Source: Agrobacterium larrymoorei (GTDB lineage: Bacteria > Pseudomonadota > Alphaproteobacteria > Rhizobiales > Rhizobiaceae). From it: DNA of 64,000 bases. A program made the translations under genes and the position numbers. The notes under the pieces were generated by a model. The model saw nothing but the letters and a program-made list of their open reading frames with translations, had not been told where the DNA came from and did not search any database. Where the stretch lies: the NCBI RefSeq assembly GCF_030819275.1, contig NZ_JAUTBL010000002.1, positions 2,602,501 through 2,666,500 of the forward strand, given 5' to 3'. Shown one piece after another: positions 27,780 through 38,151 of this stretch; positions within the stretch are counted from its first letter, which is position 1, and each line of letters starts with the position of its first letter.

Positions 27780-28961
27780 TGAACCTCGCCGTCGCGCCTC
27801 ACCGTGAAGCACTGAGCGCCCGGGCGGCGCGGGTGGCGGCGATTGCCGCAAAACATGCCGATGCGGTGGATACCGAAGGCCGCTTCCCGAAAGAGGCCGT
27901 AGACGCGCTTCGCGAGGAAAAGCTGCTCGGCATCCAGGTTCCGGTTCATATGGGCGGCGAAGGTGCCACCATGCTGGAGCTTGCGGATATCTGTTCCATT
28001 CTGGGGACAGTCCTGTTCGGCAACGGCCATGATCTACGCCATGCACCACATCAAGGCATCGAGCCTTGTGGAACACGGTGAAGACAGTCAATGGCACAGC
28101 GCCTTCATGCGCCGCTTGGCAAACGAACAATTGCTGCTCGCCTCCGCCACCACCGAAGGCGGCATTGGCGGCAATCTTCGCAATTCCATCTGCGCCATCG
28201 AAGTGGATGGTGACACCTGCCGCCTGGAAAAAGACGCGACCGTTATTTCCTATGGCAGCGAAGCCGACGCCATTCTCATCACCTCGCGTTCCCACAAGGA
28301 TGCCGCTCCCTCCGATCAGGTGATGACGGTGTTTTTGAAGGACCAATACAGCCTTGAGCGCACCCATGTCTGGGATACGCTTGGCATGCGCGGAACCCGC
28401 TCCGACGGTTTCCTGTTCAAGGGCGAGGCACCGGCTGAACAGATTTTCCCCAAGCCGTTTGCCGAGATCGCGGCCCAATCCATGCTCGCCACATCGCATC
28501 TTCTGTGGAGCGGCGTCTGGTATGGCATCGCGTCTGACGCGGTGGCACGGGCGCAAAGCTTCGTGCGCGCCGCCGCCCGCAAATCGCCAGGGTCCGCACC
28601 CCCCGGCGCGCTGCGACTTGCCGAAGTGTCGAACAAGCTGCAGATCGTCAAATCCAACGTGATTGCCGGCATCAAGGCCTATGACGAGACGAAAGCCGAC
28701 CCGGACAAGCTGATGTCGATGGGCTTTGCCATTGCCATGAACAACGTCAAGATCTGCTCGTCTGAGACCATTCTGGAAATCATCGACCATGCCCTGCTGA
28801 TCTGCGGCATCATGGGCTACAAGAACGGCACGCCCTATAGCCTTGGCCGTCACCTGCGTGACGCGCATTCCGCCCGGCTGATGATTTCCAACGATCGAAT
28901 CCTGAGCAATTCCGCCAATCTCCTGCTGGTTCAAAAGCAGGATACGAGCCTTCTGAGGTAG
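27779..28961 (+). pseudogene. Acyl-CoA dehydrogenase-family flavoprotein, with a +1 frameshift
   Basis: Read as two frames: residues 1-76 from 27779 (to ELADICSILG) and the remainder from frame +1 (SCSATAMIYAMHHIKASSLV to the stop at 28961). Removing one base at about 28004-28007 in the sequence CTGGGGACAG restores a continuous 393-residue protein with the acyl-CoA dehydrogenase order: N-terminal helical domain, middle beta domain (LLASATTEGGIGGNLRNSIC), and C-terminal four-helix bundle. It would oxidise an acyl or aminoacyl group held on the adjacent carrier. Whether the break is real or a base-calling error cannot be decided here. Confidence 0.82.
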
Positions 28962-28965
28962 GACC

Positions 28966-29877
28966 ATGGACGCACAAACATCTTTCCTCGACAGGCTCTT
29001 CGACAAGGGTTTGCTCATCGATACCGGCGTCGACGGTCTCTATGGCCGAAGCGGTCAGTTCGAAGACGTGATCACCGGTCTCGAAAGCCTAGTCAGCAAG
29101 GTGGGAGCCGGCGATAAGGCCGAGGCGATCCGCTTTCCGCCCGGCATCAACCGCGCTTATTTCGAAAAAAGCGGCTACATGAAGAGCTTCCCGCAGCTTG
29201 CCGGTACCGTCCATTCCTTCTGCGGCTGCGAGCTCGACCACGTCAACCTGTTGAAGACAATGGATGAGGGCGGCGACGACTGGGCGAAAGACCAGAAGAT
29301 CACCGATATCGTGCTCACACCGGCCGCCTGCTATCCGCTCTACCCGACCATTGCCAAGCGCGGCAATCTGCCCGATGGCGGCGGTCTCTACGACATTCAG
29401 TCCTACTGCTTCCGCCATGAGCCCTCAAAGGACCCGGCGCGCCAGCAGCTCTTCCGCATGCGCGAATATGTGCGCATGGGCACAGAAAGCGACGTCACGG
29501 ATTTCCGCCAGCTGTGGATGGATCGCGGCGTGGCAATGATGGAAGGCATCGGCCTCGACGTGAAGCTCGATATCGCCAACGATCCCTTCTTCGGACGCGC
29601 AGGCCGTATGCTGGCCAACAACCAGCGCGACCAGAACCTGAAGTTCGAACTGCTGATCCCGGTCACGTCGACGACCAACCTGACCGCCTGCATGAGCTTC
29701 AACTACCACCAGGATGCCTTCGGCGCGAAGTGGGGCTTGAACCTTGCGGACGGCTCTGTCGCCCACACCGCCTGCGTCGGCTTCGGCCTGGAGCGACTGG
29801 CGCTCGCCCTCCTTGCCAAGCACGGACTGGATGTCGATCAATGGCCGCAGTCGGTTCGCGACACGCTGTGGAACTGA
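28966..29877 (+). CDS. Amino acid:[carrier protein] ligase (seryl-tRNA synthetase-like)
   Basis: A 303-residue protein resembling the catalytic core of atypical seryl-tRNA synthetases without the tRNA-binding arm. Class II features: the motif 2 loop around [20 protein letters not shown], zinc ligands of the atypical type ([10 protein letters not shown] and [11 protein letters not shown]), and motif 3 [14 protein letters not shown]. In Agrobacterium (Atu2573) and Bradyrhizobium such enzymes activate Ala or Gly and load it on a small carrier protein. The carrier lies two genes upstream. Which amino acid is used cannot be read from sequence. Confidence 0.9.
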   Translation: MDAQTSFLDRLFDKGLLIDTGVDGLYGRSGQFEDVITGLESLVSKVGAGDKAEAIRFPPGINRAYFEKSGYMKSFPQLAGTVHSFCGCELDHVNLLKTMDEGGDDWAKDQKITDIVLTPAACYPLYPTIAKRGNLPDGGGLYDIQSYCFRHEPSKDPARQQLFRMREYVRMGTESDVTDFRQLWMDRGVAMMEGIGLDVKLDIANDPFFGRAGRMLANNQRDQNLKFELLIPVTSTTNLTACMSFNYHQDAFGAKWGLNLADGSVAHTACVGFGLERLALALLAKHGLDVDQWPQSVRDTLWN

Positions 29878-29914
29878 GGCCTTCAGAATTGAGGCCTAAG
29901 AAATTGAGGTTTGC

Positions 29915-30901
29915 ATGACGGCAATTTTTCCGGCCCTGAGCCCTGAGAGCCATGTCCCTCACCTGCTCCACGCATCCGACAGGATGTGGCCGGAAACCAA
30001 TTGCTTTGTCGATCTATGGATCGAGCTTGTCGCCTCGTGCGGCCTGCCGCCGGAAGCCATGTTCGGCTTTACCTTGACGCAGGACTTCGAGGGCGACCAC
30101 TTCACCTTCTTCAAGATGCCGCTCGAAGATCTAGAAGCGCTCTACGGCATCCGCTCGACAGAGCTTGCGATCTTCGACAATGTCGAGACCCATATCGAAA
30201 CGCAGCTGAAGCGCGGCCGCATTTCCCTGATCGAGGTGAACAGCTTCTACCTGCCGGATACCCATGGGGTCGGTTACCGAAACGATCACGGCAAGACGAC
30301 GATTGCCATCAACCGCATCGATCGCGCCAATCTCAAGCTCGACTATTTCCACAACGCCGGCTACTTCGCGCTGGAAGGCGAGGACTATGCGGGCGTGTTC
30401 CAGCACCATCTGAAAGAGGGCGAACCGCCCTTCCTGCCCTATGCGGAATTCGCCAAATTCCCGGAAAAGCCGGTCCCCGAAGAGCGCCGCCGCGCAGTTG
30501 CAGAGCGCCTGCTGGTGCAGCATTTTTCCAGACGACCGGCGGACAATCCTATCCGGGCCTTCTCGCAGGTCTTCCCGGCACAGGTGGAAAAGGTTGCCGA
30601 CCGGCCCTTCGGCTTCTTCCACAAATACGCCTTCAACACGCTGCGCCAGCTCGGCGCCAATTTCGAACTCGCCGCCAGCCACCTGCAATGGCTTGCCGGA
30701 CCACAGGCTTTCGATGACGCAGCCGCCGAGGCGCTGAAGATCGCCGAAGTGGCAAAGACGGTGCAGTTCCAGCTGGCACGCGCCGTGGCGCGTCGCAAGT
30801 TCGAGCCGCTCGCCACCGCTCTTAATCCGGCGGCTGACGCCTGGGACGCGCTGATGGCCAAGCTCAATTCCCATCTCGATGCCGCCAGCGAGGCCGCGTG
30901 A
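29915..30901 (+). CDS. DUF1839-family protein
   Basis: A 328-residue protein that habitually neighbours amino acid:carrier ligases in rhizobia and is annotated as DUF1839. The N-terminal half has a cysteine/histidine-poor alpha-beta character, with FGFTLTQDFEGDHFTFFKMP and LIEVNSFYLPDTHGVGYRND, reminiscent of a papain-like or peptidase-type fold with a Asp/His pair, but this is a guess. It probably takes the aminoacyl group from the carrier to the final acceptor. GTGA overlap couples it to the glycosidase gene downstream. Confidence 0.75.
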   Translation: MTAIFPALSPESHVPHLLHASDRMWPETNCFVDLWIELVASCGLPPEAMFGFTLTQDFEGDHFTFFKMPLEDLEALYGIRSTELAIFDNVETHIETQLKRGRISLIEVNSFYLPDTHGVGYRNDHGKTTIAINRIDRANLKLDYFHNAGYFALEGEDYAGVFQHHLKEGEPPFLPYAEFAKFPEKPVPEERRRAVAERLLVQHFSRRPADNPIRAFSQVFPAQVEKVADRPFGFFHKYAFNTLRQLGANFELAASHLQWLAGPQAFDDAAAEALKIAEVAKTVQFQLARAVARRKFEPLATALNPAADAWDALMAKLNSHLDAASEAA

Positions 30902-33363
30902 GCGCGAGCCTTCGACATGACGCCCTCCCCGGCCAATGGCTGACGGAGGGTTGGACGCTGACATTGACGCAAGCCAATGCCTGCGAGCGCCCATCCAACA
31001 TCCCAACAGGTTCGGAAAGCCTTGCAGCACCGGTTCCCGGCACCGTCGCCGAGGCGCTGGAGAAGGCTGGTAGCTTCGACCGCTTCGATCCGAAGCCGCT
31101 CAACCATCTCGATGCCTGGTACCGACTGACACTCGAAACCGCTGCCCCACAGACCGCGACGGTGCATTTCGATGGCCTTGCGACCATCGCCGACATCTAT
31201 CTGAACGACGAGCCTATCGCGCACTCCGCCAGCATGTTCGAGGCGCTGGAGGTTGGCGTCACGCTTTCCGGCACGGATGAGCTGGCGATCTGCTTTCGCG
31301 CCCTGAGACCCCATCTGGAAAAGACCGGCCCTCGCGCCCGCTGGCGTCCGCAGATGATGTCGACGCAGGGGCTTCGGCTGATCCGCACGACAGCGCTGGG
31401 TTACATGCCCGGCTGGTGCCCGGAGATTCACGCCGCAGGACCATGGCGCCCAATCCGGCTTGTGCGTGAGGGCGACGCGGATTTCGACCTCACCTCCTTC
31501 GCCACCGAATTGACAGAAGATGGCGTTGGCATCCTCCGTGTCACCGTTGAAGCGCGGTCCTCGTCCGTTATCGAGATCGGTTGTGGGGATCGCTGGCAAA
31601 AACTTGAGCCCGTCTCGGACGGTCTCTTCTCAGCCGAGCTGCGCCTCCCAGATATAGAGCCCTGGTGGCCCGCCACCCATGGCACGCCGACGCTGCACGA
31701 GGTTCACCTGCGCATCGACGGCAAGACGCACACGCTTGGCAAAACCAGCTTCCGCCGCATCGAGATCGATCATGGTGCGGATGGCAAAGGCTTTGGCGTG
31801 ACGATCAACGGCGTCGCCATTTTCTGCCGGGGTGCCGTCTGGTCCAACGCCGATATCGTCCGGCTTCCCGGCGCCAAAGAGGACTACGCACCCTGGCTGC
31901 GCCTTGCCGCAGAGGCGGGCATGAACATGATCCGCATTGGCGGAACCATGGCCTATGAGACCAGAGATTTTTTCAGCCTTTGCGATGAAGTCGGCCTGAT
32001 AGTCTGGCAGGACATGATGCTCGCCAATTTCGATTACCCGGCGAAGGACGAAGGCTTCGTCGCCCATATCGAGAAGGAAACGGCGGATCTTATGGCGAAT
32101 GCGGCGCTCTCTCCCTCGCTGACCGTGATCTGCGGGGGCAGCGAAATGTACCAGCAGGGCGCGATGCTGGGCCTCGGCGAGAGCTTCTGGAAAGGTCCGC
32201 TGACCGAGGAGATATTGCCGCGCTTCATCAAAGCGCGTCGCTCCGACATCGCCTATGTCCCGAACTCACCCTTTGGCGGCGCACAGCCCTTCTTCACCGA
32301 CGAGAAGGTCGGCCATTATTACGGTGTGGGCGCCTATTGCCGCCCGCTAGACGATGCGCGGCGCGCCGATGTGCGCTTTGCGGGCGAGTGCCTCGCCTTC
32401 GCCAATGTGCCGCAGCAGAAGACGCTCGATCGGCATCTCCCCGTTGCCGCCGTTCATCATCCAGTATGGAAAGCCCGCGTGCCGCGCGATCGCGGCGCCT
32501 CCTGGGATTTCGAGGATGTGCGCGACCATTATCTGAACCTCCTCTATGACCTCGACCCGTCGCGGACGCGGCGCGAGGATGGCGAGCGCTATCTCGACCT
32601 CTCGCGGGCGGCAATTGCCGAGGTGATGGAAACGACCTATGGCGAATGGCGGCGCAACGGCTCCTCCTGCCAGGGCGCCATGGTGCTGACCCTTCAGGAC
32701 CTCGTGCCGGGCGCCGGCTGGGGCGTGATCGATTCGACCGGCGAGCCGAAGTCGGCATGGTATGGGCTGAAACGCGCCTTTCGCCCCGTGCAGCTGATCC
32801 TGACGGACGAGGGCACCAACGGGCTTGCCGTTCATCTCGTCAACGAGACGGCGGAAACGCGCGGCCTCATTGTCGAACTCGCCTGCCTGCGTGATGGCCT
32901 GCAGCCCGTCGTTCGAGGCCAGAAGCAGCTCGAACTTGCGCCGCGATCCAAGGCAAGCCTTGCCGCCACCGATTGTTTCGGCGCCTTTTTCGATACCACC
33001 TATGCCTATCGATTTGGCCCGCCCGCCCATGATGTGACGATTGCCGGCCTGAAGGACGCCGTGACGGGAGAGCCGATTGCTGAAGCCTTCCATTTTCCGC
33101 GTGGCCGCGCCGCCGCGATGCATCCTGCGACGCTGACGGCGACGACCGAGCAGAGGGACGGCCGCTGGTTCCTGACGGTGACCACGGACCGGTTCGCGCA
33201 GTCGATCACGATCAGCGCCGAAGGTTTCCGCCCGGCCGACGACTGGTTTCATCTGGCACCGGCAGAGGCCAGGACCATCGAGCTGATCGCAAACGAGAAT
33301 GCACCCGCCGAGCCCCATGGCGAGATCCGGTCGCTTGGGTCACGTCAGCATTTTCGGTATTGA
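30898..33363 (+). CDS. Glycoside hydrolase family 2 protein (beta-mannosidase-like)
   Basis: An 821-residue protein with the GH2 order: sugar-binding N-terminal sandwich (APVPGTVAEALEKAG to LNDEPIAHSASMFEALEVGV), immunoglobulin-like domain, then a TIM barrel (GMNMIRIGGTMAYETRDFF, VGLIVWQDMMLANFDYP). The acid/base glutamate is probably in ICGGSEMYQQGA, where mannosidases have GNNE, and the nucleophile in VRFAGECLAFA. It lacks a signal peptide, so it acts in the cytoplasm. The GTG start overlaps the DUF1839 gene. In this cluster it may be a transglycosidase or deglycosidase acting on a biosynthetic intermediate; that is speculation. Confidence 0.82.
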   Translation: MSASLRHDALPGQWLTEGWTLTLTQANACERPSNIPTGSESLAAPVPGTVAEALEKAGSFDRFDPKPLNHLDAWYRLTLETAAPQTATVHFDGLATIADIYLNDEPIAHSASMFEALEVGVTLSGTDELAICFRALRPHLEKTGPRARWRPQMMSTQGLRLIRTTALGYMPGWCPEIHAAGPWRPIRLVREGDADFDLTSFATELTEDGVGILRVTVEARSSSVIEIGCGDRWQKLEPVSDGLFSAELRLPDIEPWWPATHGTPTLHEVHLRIDGKTHTLGKTSFRRIEIDHGADGKGFGVTINGVAIFCRGAVWSNADIVRLPGAKEDYAPWLRLAAEAGMNMIRIGGTMAYETRDFFSLCDEVGLIVWQDMMLANFDYPAKDEGFVAHIEKETADLMANAALSPSLTVICGGSEMYQQGAMLGLGESFWKGPLTEEILPRFIKARRSDIAYVPNSPFGGAQPFFTDEKVGHYYGVGAYCRPLDDARRADVRFAGECLAFANVPQQKTLDRHLPVAAVHHPVWKARVPRDRGASWDFEDVRDHYLNLLYDLDPSRTRREDGERYLDLSRAAIAEVMETTYGEWRRNGSSCQGAMVLTLQDLVPGAGWGVIDSTGEPKSAWYGLKRAFRPVQLILTDEGTNGLAVHLVNETAETRGLIVELACLRDGLQPVVRGQKQLELAPRSKASLAATDCFGAFFDTTYAYRFGPPAHDVTIAGLKDAVTGEPIAEAFHFPRGRAAAMHPATLTATTEQRDGRWFLTVTTDRFAQSITISAEGFRPADDWFHLAPAEARTIELIANENAPAEPHGEIRSLGSRQHFRY

Positions 33364-33539
33364 TAAAAAATGTTTCGGTTTTCCGGCCAATGTTGTAGTG
33401 AAGCGACTTGTTTCACCGGTAGGTGAACCACCATATCCCTTACCCGTTTAAGCGCTCCCTTACCCCTCCGGAGCCGCTTTGACGCGCGCATCAACATCCA
33501 TTACCTTCCACTTTATCCGGCACGGCATAGAAGTCCTCG

Positions 33540-36257
33540 ATGGAAAAAAGTCTGACGCGTTACATCTGGACGCACACCAGGAATCAGCAGCTTTTCATTC
33601 TGCTGATCGTGGCGCTGTCGATGATCCCCTACTTCCTGGCCTTCGATCTGCCCAAGCAGATCGTCAACGGCCCGATCCAGGGCGATGGCTTCGAAGGCGC
33701 CAACGCCACCCAGCTCTTCATGCATCTGACGCTGAGTATACCCTATTACGGCACCGTCACGCTGTTTCCGGGCATCGAGCTGAACCGCATGGCGACGCTG
33801 ATGGGGCTCAGCCTCACCTTCCTGGCGCTCGTCATCGTCAACGGCCTCTTCAAATATTACATCAACACCTACAAGGGCCGGCTGGGCGAGCGGCTGCTGC
33901 GTCGCATCCGCTTCCAGCTGATCGACCGGGTCCTGCGCTTTCCGCCCACGCATTTCAAACGCGTCAAGGGCGCGGAAATCTCCAGCATGATCAAGGACGA
34001 GGTGGAGCCGCTCGGCGGCTTTACCGGTGACGCCTTCGTGCAGCCGGCGCTGCTTGGCGGCCAGGCGCTGTCGGCGCTCTTCTTCATTCTCGTGCAGAAT
34101 TTCTGGCTCGGCATGATTGCCGCCTTCATGGCCGCCATCCAGGTCGGCATCATCCCGAAAATGCGCCGCCGCCTGATCGAACTTGGACGCCAGAGACAGC
34201 TGACCGCGCGCGAACTTGCCGGTCGCATCGGCGAAATGGTCGATGGCATCGGCACCATTCATGCCTATGATACATCGAACTATGAAAGAGCCGATGCCGG
34301 CCAGCGCCTCGGCCAGATCTTCAAGATCCGCTACGACCTTTATCAATGGAAGTTCCTGGTCAAGTTCATCAACAACTTCCTGGCGCAGCTGACGCCTTTC
34401 TTCTTCTATGCGGTCGGCGGTTATCTGACACTGCGCGGCAGTCTCGACGTCGGTCAGCTCGTTGCCGTCATCAACGCCTACAAGGAACTGCCCGGCCCTT
34501 TGAAAGAGCTGATCGACTGGGATCAGGCGCGTCAGGACGTGCAGGTGAAGTACGAACAGGTCTTCGAACAGTTCGATTCTCCAAGCATGATCGACCCGAA
34601 GATCCAGGAACTGGCGCCGGCGGCAGCGGCCGCAATCACCGGCCCGATCGTCATTTCGGCGCTTTCGCTCGATGACGATAGCGGCACGCGGCTGCTCGAT
34701 CAGGCAACGCTCACCATCAATCCCGGCGAGACCATCGCGGTCGTCGGCAGCGCCGGTGGCGAGGCGCTGGCGGATGCCTTGGGACGCACGCTGTGGCCGA
34801 CATCGGGCAAGATTTCCATCGGCGACACCGATTTCCATGAGCTGCCCGAATCCGTCACCGGGCGGCGCATTTCCTATGTCTCGGCCGATACCTACTTCTT
34901 CCATGCAAGCCTGAAGGACAATCTTCTCTACGGGCTGAAGCATGCGCCGCTCAAACCCAAGCAATATGAGGGAAGCGAGCTCGAGCACCGCAAATGGGAA
35001 ATTCGCGAGGCCAAGCTCGCTGAGAATCCGGACATGGATCTGAACGGTGATTGGATCGATTACCAGTCCAGCCCCGCAGGCCGCGAGGATCCGGAATACT
35101 TCCTCAAGTCTATGCTTGCGGTTTTGGATACGGTGCAGCTTTCGCAAGACGTTCTGGAATTTGCGCTCCGCTCCTCCATCGACCCGATGAGCGACCTGCA
35201 TCTGGCAGCCCGCATTGTCGAATTGCGCCGGGCGCTGCGCAGCGAATTGGAGCGCGAGAACCTCTCCGGTCTCATCGTTCCCTTTGAGCCCGACAGCTAC
35301 AACACCGAAGCGACAGTCGGCGAAAACATCCTGTTCGGCACGATGCGCGACGCCCAAACGGGCAGCAACAAGATCATCGAAAGCAAATACTTCCTGTCCT
35401 TGATGCGCGGAACGGGCCTTTCCCATACGCTCTTCGACATGGGCTATACGATTGCCGAAAACATCGTCGAAATCTTCAGCGATCTGCCGCCGGATCATCC
35501 GCTTTACCAGCAGCTGACCTTCATGACGGCAGACGACATTCCAAACTATCAGCAGATTTTGCAGCGCCTCCAGGGCAAGCATTACGACGATGCAAGCGAG
35601 GCCGACCGCCGCGCGATGATCCGCCTCAGCTTCTTCTATGTCGAACCGAGACAGCGTTTCGGCCTGTTGACGCCCGAAGTGATGAACCGGATCGTCGAAG
35701 TGCGCCACATGTTCCACGAGAACCTGCCGGAGGATCTTCGGGACGTGATCGAGCCTTACGACCCGGATCAATATGCCACGTCGACAAGCCTGCTCGACAA
35801 CATCCTGTTCGGCAAGGTGAGCCATCGTTACACCGACGCCTCGCGCCGCATCACCCGGATCGTCGCCGATGCCATGCGCAAGCAGGGTGTCTATGAGCGC
35901 GTTCTCGCCGTGGGGCTGGAATTCAACCTCGGTGCCGGCGGCAAGCGGCTTGGCCCGTTGCAGCGCCAGAAACTCAATCTCGCGCGCGCCTTGATGCGAC
36001 GCTCGGATTACTACGTGCTCAACCGTCCGCTACCGGGTCTCGACCATCGCATGCAGCAGGAAATCGTCGACAAAGTCATCGCCTTCCTGAGGCGAGATGG
36101 CGCAAATCCAGCAATTCTATGGGTCTTGTCGAACCCGTCGCTTTCGAAGATGTTCGATAGGGTTATCGTCGTTAACCACGGTACAATTGTCGCAGACGGA
36201 TCATACGAGACTCTTATGCAAGAAAACGGTACATTCAAGGAAATGATCGCGGCCTGA
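33540..36257 (+). CDS. ABC exporter-like protein with degenerate, expanded ATPase domain
   Basis: A 905-residue protein: an exporter-type membrane domain (residues about 1-330, first helix QLFILLIVALSMIPYFLAFD) joined to a nucleotide-binding domain in which every ATP motif is altered. Walker A reads GSAGGEA (residues 403-409, catalytic Lys replaced by Glu), the signature is LGPLQRQ (from 804), Walker B ends in Asn828-Arg instead of Asp-Glu, and the H-loop has SNPS. About 395 residues separate Walker A and signature, against some 90 normally, and the insert repeats a Q-loop-like unit three times (NLLYG at 461, NILFG at 596 and 754). It probably cannot hydrolyse ATP alone. Neighbours suggest a role in export or signalling linked to a cNMP-binding protein. 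Confidence 0.85.
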   Translation: MEKSLTRYIWTHTRNQQLFILLIVALSMIPYFLAFDLPKQIVNGPIQGDGFEGANATQLFMHLTLSIPYYGTVTLFPGIELNRMATLMGLSLTFLALVIVNGLFKYYINTYKGRLGERLLRRIRFQLIDRVLRFPPTHFKRVKGAEISSMIKDEVEPLGGFTGDAFVQPALLGGQALSALFFILVQNFWLGMIAAFMAAIQVGIIPKMRRRLIELGRQRQLTARELAGRIGEMVDGIGTIHAYDTSNYERADAGQRLGQIFKIRYDLYQWKFLVKFINNFLAQLTPFFFYAVGGYLTLRGSLDVGQLVAVINAYKELPGPLKELIDWDQARQDVQVKYEQVFEQFDSPSMIDPKIQELAPAAAAAITGPIVISALSLDDDSGTRLLDQATLTINPGETIAVVGSAGGEALADALGRTLWPTSGKISIGDTDFHELPESVTGRRISYVSADTYFFHASLKDNLLYGLKHAPLKPKQYEGSELEHRKWEIREAKLAENPDMDLNGDWIDYQSSPAGREDPEYFLKSMLAVLDTVQLSQDVLEFALRSSIDPMSDLHLAARIVELRRALRSELERENLSGLIVPFEPDSYNTEATVGENILFGTMRDAQTGSNKIIESKYFLSLMRGTGLSHTLFDMGYTIAENIVEIFSDLPPDHPLYQQLTFMTADDIPNYQQILQRLQGKHYDDASEADRRAMIRLSFFYVEPRQRFGLLTPEVMNRIVEVRHMFHENLPEDLRDVIEPYDPDQYATSTSLLDNILFGKVSHRYTDASRRITRIVADAMRKQGVYERVLAVGLEFNLGAGGKRLGPLQRQKLNLARALMRRSDYYVLNRPLPGLDHRMQQEIVDKVIAFLRRDGANPAILWVLSNPSLSKMFDRVIVVNHGTIVADGSYETLMQENGTFKEMIAA

Positions 36258-36258
36258 C

Positions 36259-36756
36259 ATGGCGCAGGCACCCGACAGGAACACGAACCAGGACAAGGCA
36301 ATGCTTTTCAAAGATGAAATTCAGATGCTGAAGCGCGTTCCCTTCTTTAGCGAGATGGAGCCTTCGAAACTCAAGCTACTTGCTTTTGCTTCGGACCGCG
36401 TTTCCTATCTTGCAGGAGACGAGCTATTCCGGCAGGGCGATCTTGGCGATAGTGCCTATGTACTTCTGACCGGCAAGGTCGATGTCCTGATCGACTCCCC
36501 GTCGGGCCAGATCAAGCTGACGGAAATGAGCGGCAACGCCATCGTCGGCGAAATCGCCATTCTCTGCGACAGCGTGCGAACGGCAACCGTCAAAGCGTCG
36601 ACGCCGGTGGAGGCACTGCGCATCGGCAAGGAACAGTTCTTCAAGCTGATGTCGGACTTTCCCGAGATCACCATCAAGGTCATGCGCGTTCTCGCTGAGC
36701 GTTTGACCCAGACGACGACGGAACTGAGCAAGGCGCGCGCGCATTCAAGTGTTTGA
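36259..36756 (+). CDS. Cyclic nucleotide-binding domain protein
   Basis: A 165-residue protein holding one CAP-type cyclic-nucleotide pocket and no DNA-binding domain. The beta roll begins with LFRQGDLGDSAYVLLTGKVD and the phosphate-binding cassette is VGEIAILCDSVRTATVKA, with the conserved Gly, Glu and Arg needed to bind cAMP or cGMP. It starts one base after the exporter stop, so the two are coupled; ATG at 36301 is an alternative start. A ferredoxin-adenylate cyclase is encoded 1.4 kb downstream, giving a likely source of ligand. It may gate the exporter. Confidence 0.85.
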   Translation: MAQAPDRNTNQDKAMLFKDEIQMLKRVPFFSEMEPSKLKLLAFASDRVSYLAGDELFRQGDLGDSAYVLLTGKVDVLIDSPSGQIKLTEMSGNAIVGEIAILCDSVRTATVKASTPVEALRIGKEQFFKLMSDFPEITIKVMRVLAERLTQTTTELSKARAHSSV

Positions 36757-36926
36757 TAATATAATCTTCCATCCTGCGGCGCTTTCAGGAAAAAATAAAA
36801 GTGGTGCTGCAGTCGTAAAACTGAGATGCTGCATGAATTAAGCACGCGCCATGTGTTGGCGAAGAGAGAACGGGACCCTACGGAGGAAGCGTTGAGACGG
36901 GTCGCCGTGGCAGGTTGGGGTGTATG

Positions 36927-37788
36927 ATGGCGTTGAATTCCGACGGTGACCGTCGGTGCAATAGACAGGAATTCCGGGTCAAGATCTGGGGAGCGCGAGG
37001 GACCGCTTCCTGTATCGGGAGAAAAATTCCACAGATATGGCGGCAACACGATCTGCATCGAGGTTCGATGCGGCGATCATATTCTGCTCTTTGACGCAGG
37101 CTCGGGTCTTCATCCCGCCGGTCTGGCGCTGAGGGCCGAAGGTGCGGGCAACGTGGACATGTTCTTCTCCCATTGCCACTACGACCACATTGTCGGCTTT
37201 CCCTATTTCAAGCCCTTCTTCAAGCGCGAGAACGACGTGCGCATCTGGTCCGGCCATCTGGCAGGCCAGAAAACCACCCGCGACATGCTGCGCGAGTTCA
37301 TGAGCCCGCCCTGGTTCCCGGCACCGCTCGATATTTGCTGCGCCCATATCGATACCCGCGATTTTGCTGCCGAAGACACACTGTCGGTGCATCCGGATCT
37401 GTCGATCCGCACTGGCATGCTAACCCATCCGGGCAACGCCATCGGCTACCGGATCGACTGGCAGGGCAAGAGCCTCGCCATCATTACCGATACCGAGCAT
37501 GAGCCGGGCAAGCTCGACAAGGCGGTGCTGAAGCTCATCGACGATGTCGATCTCTTCCTCTATGACGCGAGCTTCACCGATGCAGAAATGGAGCTTTACA
37601 GAGGTTACGGCCATTCCTCCTGGCAGCAGGGGATCAAGCTTGCCAAGCATGCCAACGCAAAATCGGTGGGTTTCATTCACCACGCGCCCTTCCGGACGGA
37701 TGACGAACTCGACCAGATCGATGAGGATGCGAAAAAGGAATTTGCCGGTGCCTTCGCAGCTTATGACGGACAGACCATCGAGCTTTAG
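36927..37788 (+). pseudogene. MBL-fold metal-dependent hydrolase, with a +1 frameshift near the N-terminus
   Basis: The body of the protein (from KFHRYGGNTICIEVRCG) is intact: metal motif SHCHYDHIVGFP, later ITDTEHEPG and SVGFIHHAPF. The natural N-terminus (ATG at 36927, then QEFRVKIWGARGTASC) is in a different frame; deleting one base at 37017-37026, in GGGAGAAAAA, joins them to a 286-residue protein. As read, translation could begin only at 36946 with an unrelated first 25 residues. Family members hydrolyse phosphodiesters or thioesters; next to a cyclase and a cNMP-binding protein, a cyclic-nucleotide phosphodiesterase role is worth considering. Confidence 0.8.
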
Positions 37789-37800
37789 GTCTTTGTTTTG

Positions 37801-37853
37801 TCGTATGCCGTTATCGCAAAACCGCTGCACCCTTTTGCCTGGACCAGGCTTTA
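37801..37853 (-). repeat. Dispersed intergenic repeat, family A copy
   Basis: On the minus strand reads CAAAAGGGTGCAGCGGTTTT then GCGATAACGGCATACGA, a copy of the element found at 59252-59352 and 63446-63553. Confidence 0.7.
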
Positions 37854-38020
37854 GACCGGCGTCCGCCTCGAATAAGACCAAAAAACATTATTTTCGTGAG
37901 GCCGTGGATTCGTCTCGAGAATGAAGCCACAGCCGGTGTAGCCGCAGGTGTTGACCAACCCCTGTGTCTTTGCAGACCGGCAGCGGATGCCCCACACGAC
38001 GATTATTTGAATATCTTTTC
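37854..38020. other. Spacer between two repeats before the cyclase gene
   Basis: 167 bases with no gene, terminator or clear promoter. It separates repeat A (37801) from repeat B (38021) and forms part of a 363-base gap ahead of the cyclase gene. Confidence 0.4.
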
Positions 38021-38106
38021 TACAGCATCGGCCCGAAAATTCGGAACCGATTTTCGGAAAGCACGATGCGCAGGTTCAAACAAGATAGAGCGTCCTTTGT
38101 GCGTCC
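38021..38106 (-). repeat. Dispersed intergenic repeat, family B copy 3
   Basis: On the minus strand: GCACAAAGGACGCTCTATCT, GCATCGTGCTTTCCGAAAAT and TTTCGGGCCGATGCTGTAG, nearly matching the copy at 43743-43847 in opposite orientation. Confidence 0.75.
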
Positions 38107-38151
38107 AGAAATGACGCACGGCACTCTGGTGAAAGAAATTTGAGGTCAGGA

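Noticed and set aside
28004..28010. Programmed frameshift in the acyl-CoA dehydrogenase gene
   Set aside because: No slippery heptamer plus downstream structure was recognised, and similar single-base breaks occur in three other genes, so an indel is a better explanation.
33513..35825. A 770-codon minus-strand frame
   Set aside because: Antisense to the exporter gene, no recognisable domain or ribosome-binding site.
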